A model generated the notes under the pieces. It was not told the origin of the DNA. It was given only the letters and a program-made list of their open reading frames with translations, and searched no databases. Below are positions 44,832 to 54,631 of a stretch of DNA of 64,000 bases, piece after piece. How positions within the stretch are numbered: position 1 is the stretch's first letter; the number at the start of each line of letters is the position of its first letter. This DNA is from Hippopus hippopus. Taxonomy: Eukaryota; Mollusca; Bivalvia; Cardiida; Cardiidae. The position numbers and the translations under genes were made by a program. The stretch covers positions 17,072,521 through 17,136,520 of the forward strand of contig OX328113.1 of NCBI GenBank assembly GCA_946811185.2, written 5' to 3'.

Positions 44832-47800
44832 AGTTCGGGATCCAGCAATGAGAACTGCCCAGCAATTAACCAGGCTTTGTGTAAGAAATTTGAGTTATGC
44901 TTTGTGAAAAGGGGTTTGATGCACTTGCAAAAACTACAGACCCAGGTCAGGCTGAGCAGTCCCCTCAGGCTGCTCTAGGCTGAAACTTTTTGCCAGTGGT
45001 CAATTATCTGCATATCGGAGGACCGTTTTACGCCATTATTGAGTCGGTTTTTAGACAAAATGAATGTTATGGATCCATAATTATATGATGACTTGCATGG
45101 TATAACGCATCACAGAGTTGCAGTAAACCCGCTTTTTTACCAGAGCGCCATTTATATTCAGGTATCGATCTATTCCATCTCTTTCTATCTCTTTTCTATC
45201 TCTTTTCTATCTCTTTCTATACGGTCTCTACAGTAACCCTACTGGCTTAAAAAGATAAAAAAATTTATTTCATGCTTTCCGGTAGTTTATCGAGAAATAA
45301 CGGTGAAATATTTTTCGATATTTCATTGTTACGACCTGTGAAAAATACCTTTTTTATTTTCTAACTCTTCAATTGAAGGCGGAAATAGTTGTTCCCTCGC
45401 AGGGAAAACGTGCGTGCCTCTCAACTAGATGGAAATATGACGTAATTTACCGTACATTTCTCGCGCTTTACGTAATAGTGTAATGCTTTGTTATGCGAAG
45501 GGGGTACGCCACGGGGAACTATCGAAAACAACTCTACTGTATTTTGATGTAAATTCCGCCCCCCTCCCCCCCAAAAAAAGGGGTTAAAGCATGAAATAAA
45601 TAGAATATATTTTTTTTCGGTGAAATATCGAAATTTATTTAATCTCGTGAACATTATCGGTAATATTTTTTACTCGTGGCTACGCCACTCGTGAAAATAT
45701 TTCTGATGATGTTCACTCGATTAAATAAATTTCGATCTTTCACCGTAAAAAACAAATATCCTCTATATATCCAACTTTTAGGAGTGAACACTAGGGTTAA
45801 CTTTCTCTAAACTTGGTACGCATGAAGTTTTATCTTTTCATTTTAGCTAGATAAAATTTCCAGGAAACTTTGATTTATCGCAATAGTTTTCTAAAATAAT
45901 CATGATAGTTATCTCGTATCTCGTGGCAGAAATATGCCACCATACTATAGTTACGTGACACTTACGAAAATTTTGTTCGTAACTACCTTACTAAAACGGG
46001 CCCCTGGTACAGCAGTGTAGCTAGGCTTTTTATTAAACTTACACAAATGGGGTGAATACTTAACCCCCCCCCCCCTCCCTCCCCGGGAAGAAAACGAATT
46101 TAGGGATTTTTGAACTATTTACTTTTCAATGTGGTCCCTATGACAGGATTTGTCTTAGACATGGCAGAAAACAATGAGGAAAAAATAATATGTTAGTTAC
46201 TAGCATGTCCTCCTTTAGCCACAATCTTTTCAAAGCTTTTCTTTAGACTTGTCTAAATTGAATGGGTTTGCAGACTAACATATTACAAGTGGCGCAAATG
46301 ATACGATCTGATTTTGTTAGAATAGAAAATATGGTAGAAAAAGGAGAAAATGCTGGTTCCCAGCATTTTCTCCTTTATCCACAATGTTTTTCAAAATTCT
46401 TTTCTCTGAGTGTCGTTAAAACTCGGGATTGTTTTTGAAACAGTTTACAATATTTTCTGCAGCCGCCATTGCTGATGTACTTCGTGAATTTAAAGGAGAG
46501 CTTGATGACATCAAGGGCACTCTAAGACAGCTGGTTAAGGACAGAATCAAAGGTAAGGTTCAGGGTCGTCATAAGCAGTCCAACCACTTTTTCTCGGCTG
46601 AGTATGGTATTTGACTTACCTTTTTTTTTTTTTATCGTTCCTTCTTGCTTGTTTTCTTTTCACAATCCAAGATGGTCTCAAAGTACATTAGAAATGCACT
46701 TAGGGATGCCTTGAATTCCAAATTTGTCTCGGTGGAGACCCCCCCCCCCCCATCTTCCACCACCCATTACGAGAGGGGTACACCCACATCTAGCCCTCTC
46801 CTCTCTTTCGTACCTTCGGCACTCGGGGAACGCCAAAGGCGTGCCATAGCTGTACCATTTTTCAAAAGCCGAAGACAGTCATGGGGCTTAATCTCTTTCT
46901 TTTTTGAAGACAAAATTATAGATTTGTCGATATTAAAAGCATAAAATTTGCAAATGTTGCTCATGAGACAGATTTTGTTCCGATTACCAGGGTTTTGTCC
47001 TTTTCACACAATGTTTTCAAAGGCGTTGTCCTAAGAGTCGTTAAATCATATACTAGTTGGTAAAGTTTACCAACGAAGCAATTCAGACTCAAATGAAAGT
47101 ATCTGAGCCATGCTTTGGCAAAAGGGGGCTTAAAGCATCTCCGTAATCCATCACACCGAGCAAATCATTACATACTTATGGGTCCATAACAGCCACCTTT
47201 TTTAATAATCGACTAAATCATGAGGTAGACTGGTCCTTAGACATACAGAAAACTGATCAATAGCGAAAAGTATCGGCCCAGGTCAGCCTTCGCGGACTGC
47301 GCAGGCTAACCTGGGTCTATAAATTTCGAAAATGCATTAAGCCCCCTTTTCTCAGAGCATGGCTCATTTGTTTTGTATTTGTTTGTATAGTTTTTAACTT
47401 CGTTTTGAACATTACTTCAGTTAAGCCGCAGCGAGCGGACCAACTCTTCGTGCTTTCCCGGAGTTTCGTTTATCAGTACTTCGCACAACATTCTTCCATA
47501 GCAAATAGCTGCTTTCCAACACAACCATCGTCGAAACAATGATCAGCACAACTAAGAATTCTTTGATCATAGTTTAGCAACAGGTAGTGGACGGTGTAAG
47601 ATCAAAGATATTACTGCACGTTCTGTGCAGTCTGATCTTGAACCACGCCGTCTGCAAAACACTGTAAAGCCGCCATTATCAGTGATGGAGTCCAATTGAA
47701 TTTTATTTTTGCTCTTTCTTTCAGGTGATGGAGATGAAAGTGGAGACGACAGTGGGGATGATAGCGGTGAGGAGAGCGAGAGAAATTTCGAAGAAAGGTC

Positions 47801-48137
47801 ACATGAAAGCGGAAGTGGTGAAGAGAGCGGAAGTGGGGAAGAAAGCGGAAGTGGCGATGAGAGCGGAAGTGTGGAAGAAAAAAGAAGTGAAGAAGAGAGC
47901 GGAAGTGGGGAGGAAAGCGGAAGCGGAGAAGAGAGCGGAAGTGGGGAAGAAAGGGGAGTGGAAAGAGAAGCAGAGGCCGTCGAGAAAGATGAAGAAGTTG
48001 ACGAAACTCAAGATTCTGAATCTAACCCTGACTTCAAGAAAAGGGTGCTCCAGCTAGAGTTGGAAATCCTGAGAAGGTTGAATGATCCAGACTTTAAAGA
48101 AAGAATTCGGGAACTTGTTGATTACGACAGAAATTAG
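44016..48137 (+). CDS. Secreted acidic Ser/Gly/Glu-repeat protein with N-terminal coiled coil, four exons, 271 aa
   Basis: I do not recognise this gene. Four exons join in one frame (816 nt including stop; intron phases 2, 1, 1; all introns GT-AG with GTAAG donors). The protein has: a signal peptide (residues 1-19, MWLKFLVLLGVCSLLSVEA); a highly charged helix with LENEER-type heptad-like repeats to about residue 75; a Gln11 tract from CAA codons followed by a Ser-rich linker and the only mature cysteine (NENCPA); a predicted helix (DVLREFKGELDDIKGTL); a low-complexity acidic domain built on ESGSGE units; and a C-terminal pair of PDFK-R helical repeats. ATG 44016 is chosen because it starts the signal peptide; the frame upstream opens only with GTG. 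Acidic secreted repeat proteins occur in bivalve shell matrix, mucus and byssus, so one of these is plausible. That role is inference. Confidence 0.75.
44390..44599 (+). mobile_element. tRNA-related short element (copy 2), in intron 1 of the acidic-protein gene
   Basis: The same unit as at 24.5 kb: TGTTACGGGAGATCACTCC start, CGGGTTCGAATCCCAGCC B box and TATGTTCGTAGGA end, about 80 percent alike by eye. It sits inside a CTAC/CTAT simple repeat. Confidence 0.65.
44590..44785. repeat. ATCT/ATCC microsatellite, intron 1 of the acidic-protein gene
   Basis: (CTAT)n and (CATC)n units. A related CTAC run precedes the tRNA-like element at 44351-44388. Confidence 0.85.
44792..44880 (+). CDS. Acidic secreted protein, exon 2 (polyglutamine and Ser-rich linker)
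   Basis: Acceptor TTTTACTTAACAG, donor TTTGT|GTAAGA. The exon supplies Gly-Ala, eleven CAA-coded glutamines, a Ser/Gly linker and NENCPAINQAL. Its phases (2 in, 1 out) match exon 1 and exon 3 exactly. A family C MITE begins about 10 bp after the donor. Confidence 0.65.
44890..45150 (-). mobile_element. Family C MITE, starting 10 bp after the exon 2 donor
   Basis: GAGTTATGCTTTGTGAAAAG start, weak hairpin core, inverted GGATCCATAATT and a TTTTACCAGAGCGCC end. Confidence 0.6.
45265..45605 (+). mobile_element. Family F element, single copy
   Basis: TTTATTTCATGCTTTCCGGT start and AAAGCATGAAATAAA end. Matches each arm of the fold-back at 57 kb. A 129-bp palindrome follows at 45617-45745. Confidence 0.65.
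46247..46440 (+). mobile_element. Family D MITE abutting exon 3 of the acidic-protein gene
   Basis: Hairpin GAGAAAATGCTGGTTCCCAG at 46340-46375, GTCGTTAAAACTCGGGATTG end, about 20 bp before the splice acceptor. Confidence 0.65.
46463..46552 (+). CDS. Acidic secreted protein, exon 3 (amphipathic helix)
   Basis: Acceptor TATTTTCTGCAG, donor CAAAG|GTAAGG. Codes an amphipathic helix (ADVLREFKGELDDIKGTL) and RQLVKDRIK, in phase with both neighbours. A family D MITE ends about 20 bp upstream of the acceptor. Confidence 0.7.
47105..47370 (+). mobile_element. Family C MITE (near full length)
   Basis: GAGCCATGCTTTGGCAAAAG start, CAGAGCATGGCTC end, hairpin GCGGACTGCGCAGGCTAACC. Confidence 0.7.
47583..47660 (-). 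mobile_element. Family A'-type hairpin remnant
   Basis: GACGGTGTAAGATCAAAGAT and GCACGTTCTGTGCAGTCTGA arms, just upstream of exon 4 of the acidic-protein gene. Confidence 0.5.
47725..48137 (+). CDS. Acidic secreted protein, exon 4 (SGEE repeat domain, C terminus, stop)
   Basis: Acceptor CTTTCTTTCAG. Codes GDGDESGDDSGDDSGEESE, then many ESGSGE-type units, and ends with two related segments (PDFKKRVLQLELEILRRL and PDFKERIRELVDYDRN). The repeat DNA is also open in another frame, but only this frame joins to exon 3. The stop TAG is followed at once by GTATGC, a possible donor for a 3'UTR intron. Confidence 0.8.
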
Positions 48138-48650
48138 GTATGCGTTTCATTTTGGGTAGGTTTTTTCGTGTTAAATCTTTCATTGGCATATTGGTTTGTG
48201 TCTTCTTCTTTTTTTTTTTCAACATATATCTCGGCGACCATTGCACCAATCCATGTTTTCATGTATTTGGTTTATCGGTACTTAGAACATCTTTCAAGTC
48301 ACTGGCTGCTTTCCCACCATAAACATCGTTAAAAAATGCTGAGTAGTGAGAGAAGAATGAATTTTCCCCCTTTGATTATCATCAATCCAAGGAAAGAATT
48401 TTGCCGACATGTAAATCGAACCGGCGACCCCTGGCTTTCAAGCCCTGCATGATACCGTTTTGTGCAGTCTGATATACATCGTCCGCAAATGGTAGAAAAA
48501 GAGTAAAACTGCGAAAAAGATTAAACGGAAACTACAAGCAATAATAAAAACTAAAAAATCGCAATTTTAACGTTCTTTTTTGCGGAGGTTAAAAATCTCA
48601 CTGTATTAGACAGTGTAGATCAAAGATCAGACTGTACGTCCTGTACTGTT

Positions 48651-48836
48651 GTCATTTCCGGTTTTAAATGAGGACAAAATCCCTTGAGTTTTTTATCCCG
48701 TACACCATATTTATCGATTATTTACCTTTGTTGAGACAGCTGACTAATATCTGAACCATTTTACTCACTAGAAAGTTTTAAATGCGTTTTCTCTCTCTCT
48801 CTCTCTCTCTCTGGCTGTAGAGATGTATCTGAAAAA
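48651..48836 (+). repeat. Dispersed repeat with internal CT tract, copy 2
   Basis: TTTCCGGTTTTAAATGAGG start, (CT)n at 48789-48812, CTGGCTGTAGAGATGTATC end. Partner at 25880-26105. Confidence 0.5.
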
Positions 48837-49231
48837 ATACTTATTTTTTAATTATTTTTTTCTCTTTTTGTTTTTCAGATTTTCGGCAAGAATATACAGC
48901 AACAAACCGAAGAAGAACAAGTCTCTTTACTCTCAAGTTTTCTTTAATATGTCAAATGTGCTGTCTCTATTCTTGGTCTCTAAATATACAAAAATCAACA
49001 ATCAATCTTTTGATGCAAAAAAATATTTAAGTTGCAGTTTTGTGGAAAGATTAGATGGAAGGTCAGACTGCATTGAAAGAAGGGATTATCTGATTTGGAT
49101 TTTTTTATTCAATGTTTTGTGAGATATTCTAAGAAAGGAAAGTTTGAAAATGAAATATAAGTGTTTTCTTGACTGATTTAGTTTTATCCTTTTGATTCTG
49201 GGGAGAACCTAAACGATTAAACTATCGAAAG

Positions 49232-49455
49232 TTAACTCTTTGTTAAACGACGAAATTTTAGAGTTATCCATATACAGAGCATTTAATTTGCAGACGACAA
49301 ATCAAATGTGGCTCCATCAGATGAAATTGTATCTGAAAGGGTAGAAAACATTGCGGAAAAAGAAGAAAATGCTGGTTACCAGCATTTCATCCTTTTCCCA
49401 CGATCTTTTCAAAAGCCATCTTACTCGAGGTCGTCAAAACTCGGGATTGTGCGGG
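49232..49455 (+). mobile_element. Family D MITE, cut by the mariner relic
   Basis: GTTAACTCTTTGTTAAACG start, hairpin GAAAATGCTGGTTACCAGC, CGTCAAAACTCGGGATTGTG. The expected TTTGGTAAAGGGTTAA end is absent where mariner sequence begins. Confidence 0.6.
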
Positions 49456-49456
49456 T

Positions 49457-50400
49457 AAATTGAATTATGTCAGATACATGGGGCTTCTGCGGTATCAAAA
49501 CGGTTGGAATAAAACATTTAAAGATGGTAGAACTTACTTAAAAGATGCCCCCCGTCCTGGTCAACCCAAAACTGCAGCTTCCAAAGAAAATATTGTTGCT
49601 GTGGCAGATTTAATTAAGCAGGAAGCCAGGCTTATAGTGAAAGAAATAGGTAAGATTTTGGCCAAGGAGTTAAAACTTCGTAAGATTTGCGCTCGATCGG
49701 TCCTCCACCTCTTGACAGATGAACAAAAGGCTACTCGTGTAAAAATGGCCAACATTCTTCTTAAAAAGTACAAAAATTGTGACAAATGCAGATCAGAACT
49801 GTTCACAGGTGATGAAACCTGGATCTATTATTTTGAGCCCCAGAGACGGGTCAATATTGAACAGTGGCTGCGCAAAGACCAAGCTAGGCCGATCTACCAA
49901 AAAGAATAAAAAGCGCGGGAAAAGTTTTATATGCCATATTTTTAATTCAGACGGTCCAATTGCTTAAATTCCTGTACCGAATGGCCGAACGGTTACAGGC
50001 AAGTTTTACAAGAACAATGTTCTTTCAAAAGTGAAGAAACACTATGAAAAATGCAGACCTAGAACCGGATTAACGGACCTGTGCCTTATTCATGACAATG
50101 CAGCTGCTCACAAGTCTCCAATTGTTCAGAATTTCCTGGAAACGGAAAAGGTGGTACAGCTTCCCCATCCACCCTATTTTCCTGACCTCGACCCATGTGA
50201 CATTTTTCTCTTTCCTTTATTGAAGAAAACTCTCTCTGCCTGGACGTTGATATGGCTCTAAAAGTGCCCTGGGAAGTGCCATTTTTCAGTGTCTGTTGGG
50301 TGTTCCTAGAAAAGGCTATTTTGCAGCCTTCACAGACTGGATTCCCAGACTTGAAAAATGTATTTCTGTCAAGGGAGAATATTTTGAAGGGATGAAATGA
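49457..50400 (+). pseudogene. mariner-family transposase relic (D,D34D), N-terminally truncated and frameshifted
   Basis: DDE transposase remains. The first frame (49460-49907) has TGDETWIYYFEPQRRV, containing the first catalytic Asp at 49811, then breaks. Fragments in other frames give FNSDGPIA, IPVPNGRTVTGKFY and LIHDNAAAH (second Asp). DLDPCDIFLFP (third Asp) lies exactly 34 residues after the second, the mariner signature. The C terminus GEYFEGMK-stop ends at 50400. The N-terminal helix-turn-helix is missing and at least two frame changes are present, so it is dead. Terminal inverted repeats were not found. Confidence 0.85.
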
Positions 50401-50872
50401 ACGAAATATATGCATTCAATATAATGCGTCTCATAGACACCCAGTGACACAAGTAAATGAACGACCCTCGTAAGCGTAAACCATACCGTCTTTTTGATTC
50501 TTTTCTTTGAAATAAAATTTTAGATCGCAATCCAAAATCAAATTAATAACACGCCCCCCAGCTCCTTTAGTCATTACATATTTTGTCGCAAGGTAGATCT
50601 CATTTCAAAGCCTGGTGGAAAAATTATGAAATTCTCGTTACAAGTTTCGACATAAGGATTCCACATGTATGAAATCTTAATTCATGGTAAGGATTTTGAA
50701 GTTTATGAAATTGGAATCAATTTTCAACTTCCCATCTACGAAGGCAAGTCTCGGTTAATTATTCAATTGTTCATCATTTTTCGAGTATTTTCTTTTGTTT
50801 AGGCGTCTGCTTCGAATCGGTTTCAGACGTACGAGTATAGAAAATGAATGCAGGTGTTAAACTTAGTCTTTA

Positions 50873-51110
50873 CCGAACAACAAAATCATCGGTTAGACTT
50901 GTCCAAATTGAGAGAATATTTGCAGACGACAAAATAAATGTGACCCAAAATTTGAAATTGTTTTTCAAGGATAGAAAGCACTGAGGGAAAAGGTGAAAAT
51001 GCTGGATACCAACATTTTTACGTATTCCCACTTTCTTTTAAAAAGGGGAAAAAGAGAAAATGTTGGTCTCGTAAGGCTCGTTAAAACTCGGGATTATCTT
51101 TAAAAGGGTA
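50873..51110 (+). mobile_element. Family D MITE, worn
   Basis: TCTTTACCGAACAACAAAA start, GGTGAAAATGCTGGATACCA hairpin, GTTAAAACTCGGGATTATC end. Confidence 0.55.
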
Positions 51111-51340
51111 ATGAAGAAGAATGCTTTTGAAAACATTGTGAGAAAAGGAGAAAAATAGGCCTACAAGGCATGCGCATAGGTTTTACACAAGAAACACTGG
51201 TATTACACGTAGACACGTGGCAAAAGCAGAATTTACTCTATAAGATCAATTTCTGCTCTTGTATCAACGTTTTACAAAGTGGCCCTCGCCAGACACAGAA
51301 AGTCTTCTGTACGATGTAAGAAGTAAAGCTGTCAATAGGT

Positions 51341-51575
51341 ATGAGCTATGCTCTGGCACAAAGAGGTTTGATGCATCTCAGTGATGCATGATACCAAGCA
51401 AGTCATCATAGAATTATTGATCCATAAAATTTATTTTGTGTAACAACCCATTGAATACTGGGGTAGAATAATACTTGGACATGCAGAAAATTGTCCAAAG
51501 TAAAAAGTTTCGACCCATGTCGAAACTCTTTGGCATATGCATTAAACCCCGTTTTCACAAAGCATAGCTCATGTA
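51341..51575 (+). mobile_element. Family C MITE lacking the hairpin core
   Basis: TGAGCTATGCTCTGGCACAA start, CAAAGCATAGCTCA end. The GCCTGCGCGG core is deleted, leaving GACCCATGTCGAAACTCTTT. Confidence 0.6.
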
Positions 51576-51959
51576 CATTACAAGTGTTTTTTAACATAGA
51601 ACGTGATCAAAAGTAGTTTACGTCTTCTCTGATGAGAGAAGAACAAAAACAGTACCTCAATTTCCCTCCTTTATTATAAAAGAGGCATATTTATATCTGT
51701 AAACAAATGCACCGAACGACTATATGGGTGTACATCCCACATGCTTTTAACGGCCGATCACTTCCACGCTACTTTGGCTGTAAAAGAGAATGAAAAGCTC
51801 TAGAAAAGCAAATAAAACATTTAAATAAAAATATTTAGAAAAGCTGTCTTACAAAAGGCAATCAAACAAAGATTTATGCTAAATATGTGTTAGTATCTAC
51901 ATGTAAAAATAACAAGAAAAGTACAAAGACTAAACAAGAGAGCCATGATAGCCTTAATC

Positions 51960-53350
51960 GCTCACCTGAGCCTTTTACCAAACATAACCCATTTTCATTC
52001 TCTTTCGAAATATCAAGACAAACATCTTAACAAAAAAGCATAAGTATTGGACGGAGAATGAGGCCTCTACAAAGTGTGCGAGCTTTTACTGGGAACTGTT
52101 ATTGTGAGATACTTTTTTAAGTGACATGACCCCTTTTCCAACTCAATTTTGAATATCAAAACAAACATTCTGACCAACTTTCATGAGATTTGGACTGAAA
52201 ATGTACACAAAGTTTTCTAAAGATTTGTCCCAGTGACATACTTTTTTTAAAACCTGATATGACCAATTTTCAAACTGATCCGAGATATTATCAAGCCAAA
52301 AATTTTGAATTAACTTTCATAAGTATTGGACTGAGAATTTGACTGGTACAGTGTACATAAGATTTTTCAAAAATATGACTTGGTGACCTAGTTTTTGACC
52401 AAAATGTGACCCATTTTCAAACTTGTTTGAGATCTCATCAAGAAAAATATTCTGATCAACTTCATGAGTATTGGACTAAGAATTGGAATGCCAGAGTGTA
52501 CACAAGGCTTTACAATGATTTGACCTTTTGACCTAGTTTTTGACCAGTTTTGCAACTAGAGATATTACAAAGACAAACATTCTGACCACCTTTCATGAGT
52601 ACTGGACTGACAACACGGTCTGTAGAGTGTACACAAGGTTTTTCAAAGATATGACCATGTGACCGTTTGACCTGAATTGACCTATTTTTAAGACGTCTCA
52701 GATATAATAAACGTAAGCTTTCTGATATTTTTTAATGAGTTTTGGACTGAAAATATTGCCTCTAGAATGTACTCAAGGCTTTTCGAAGATTTGACCTGGT
52801 GCCTCAAGTTTTCAACCAATTTGAACCATTTCAAAGTCATCCCAGAAATCATGGAGACAAACATTTGACCTACTTTCATAAATACTGGACGGGAAAGACG
52901 GCGTCTGGAGCGTACACAAGGTTTACCAAAGATTTGATCTAATGACCTAGTTTTTTACCAAATGGAATCCATTTTCACGCTAGTCCAAGATATCATAAAG
53001 ACAAACATTCTGACTATTTTTTTTTTTTTGTAAATACTGGACTGAAGATGTGGCTTCTATAAAGCATACACAATATTTTTCAAAGATTTGACATGATGAC
53101 ACAGTTTTCGACCCAACGTGACGCATTTTGCAACTTCTCCGACATAATAATCATCATCAGGAAAAAATATTTGAATAACTCTAAAAATATGGCCTCTTGA
53201 GCGTACATAATATTCTACAATAATTTAACTTGTTGACCTAGTTATTGACTCCTCTGACCCATTTTCAAACTCGTCTGAAATTTCATCAAGACAAACATTT
53301 TGAAAAACTTTCATTAGTATTGGACTGAAACTGTGGCTTCTATAGTGTAC
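51960..53350. repeat. About ten diverged tandem units of roughly 145 bp
   Basis: Each unit carries TGACCTAGTTTTTGACC, CCATTTTCAAACTCGTC, AAGACAAACATTCTGACC, AGTATTGGACTGA and GTGTACACAAGGTTTTTC in that order. From memory, closely similar sequence is common in bivalve genomes. No coding frame persists. Confidence 0.75.
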
Positions 53351-53434
53351 AGAAAACCAACTGCAGCACGTGCAGGTATTTGTACTATGCGCCATTTCGC
53401 GGTAAAATGACGTCGTTAGTTTACGTAATGAATA

Positions 53435-53573
53435 GAATCTTACACGAGTGTTTATGTCATTTAATCAAACTCTTTGACTAAAATTTATATAACGCTCGCC
53501 TAGGCTCGCGTCATATAATTTTAGTCAATTCGTTTGATAAAAATGATAATACATAAACACTCGTGTAAGATCC
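53435..53573. repeat. 139-bp palindrome
   Basis: GAATCTTACACGAGTGTTTATG-type arms, mirrored, around a TATAACGCTCGCCTAGGCTC centre. Confidence 0.75.
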
Positions 53574-54422
53574 TCAATGTAAATCATGGATAATGATGAA
53601 TCATTAACTTACGTGTTTGAGACATGAATTCGTGAAAACTTGTGGAGAAACTGATTGCTACTATAGCAAATACCGGCATTATGGGCGGTTGTGAGCCAGT
53701 AACACGCTATTGAAATACAGTCTATAAAATTCGATTTAGGAAAGAATGACCTAATTTATCACGGATTTGGCTCTGACTCCTTTCGGTTGAGAGACAGTCA
53801 TGCCTTGGAATGCATAATTAAATTGCTACGGCGTTGCATCAGTATAGCCCAGATCGGGCAGGTTGTAGTATCTTTCCCGGCGACTCCAGGGGACCAGCGG
53901 TGACTCCCGGTTGTATTGAAAATAGTAATACAACCTGGGTTCGTACTCACCTACCACTCTTAAGAACATTCTTAGTCTTATTCTCAAGTTCGTCCATAAC
54001 ATTTAAGTACGGCCAAGGTTGTATTCCCGGTTTTACTCGGTTTTACCCGGCCCAGTAGACAAGGACTTAGCGGGCTGGAATTCCAAGACCTAACGGGACG
54101 GAGGGGTACACGTCACGTAAAGTAATGTGGAAAATTCGATTTGAATGAAAGCGTGTTTCCTAATGATATGAAAATAAAGCAAATAAGTGAAACGGAAAGA
54201 ACTACCGATCGGTTAAATTAATATAACCGAACTCAACTGATTCAACATTAAATTTCATGTCTGTATGCATATCTGGGAGTTTGAAGTGTCTGACAAAATT
54301 GCGGGGTGTTTACATTACAAGCAGAGTAACAGAAAATACATGTACCCCTTTTCACACGTCCTTTCTGAAAAGCTATTCGCTTTTTTGCAGGAACCAAAAA
54401 AGGTCTGAAATGGCAAATTCAT

Positions 54423-54631
54423 TCACCTGTTCTTTTGACAAATGTAGAATTTCTGTAAGGTACATGGGTAATCATTCCAGGTATTTCCCCGTATCACGAC
54501 ACAGTTCTCGTTTCCGCCGGCATTATCAGGCTGAGTGCGTTCCCAGTGAGCATAGTCGAGTTTTGTGTCAGACTTGTACCATCGCCATTCGTTCTCAACC
54601 ATTAAGTCGTTGGCGCCAATCCAAAAATGTT
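54423..54631 (-). CDS. C-type lectin, exon 4 (ligand-binding half, stop)
   Basis: The acceptor is a pyrimidine tract ending TTTCAAAG, which puts HFWIGAND in phase with exon 3. Carries QPDN, the carbohydrate-site NENC, WNDYPC and the final YICQKNR-stop. The open frame continues upstream into the intron to an ATG, but that part has no lectin similarity. Confidence 0.9.

Noticed and set aside
47725..48057. Second open frame (Lys/Arg/Ala/Glu-rich) over exon 4
   Set aside because: Shadow of the repeat domain. Only the Ser/Gly/Glu frame joins exon 3 in phase and ends with a plausible C terminus.
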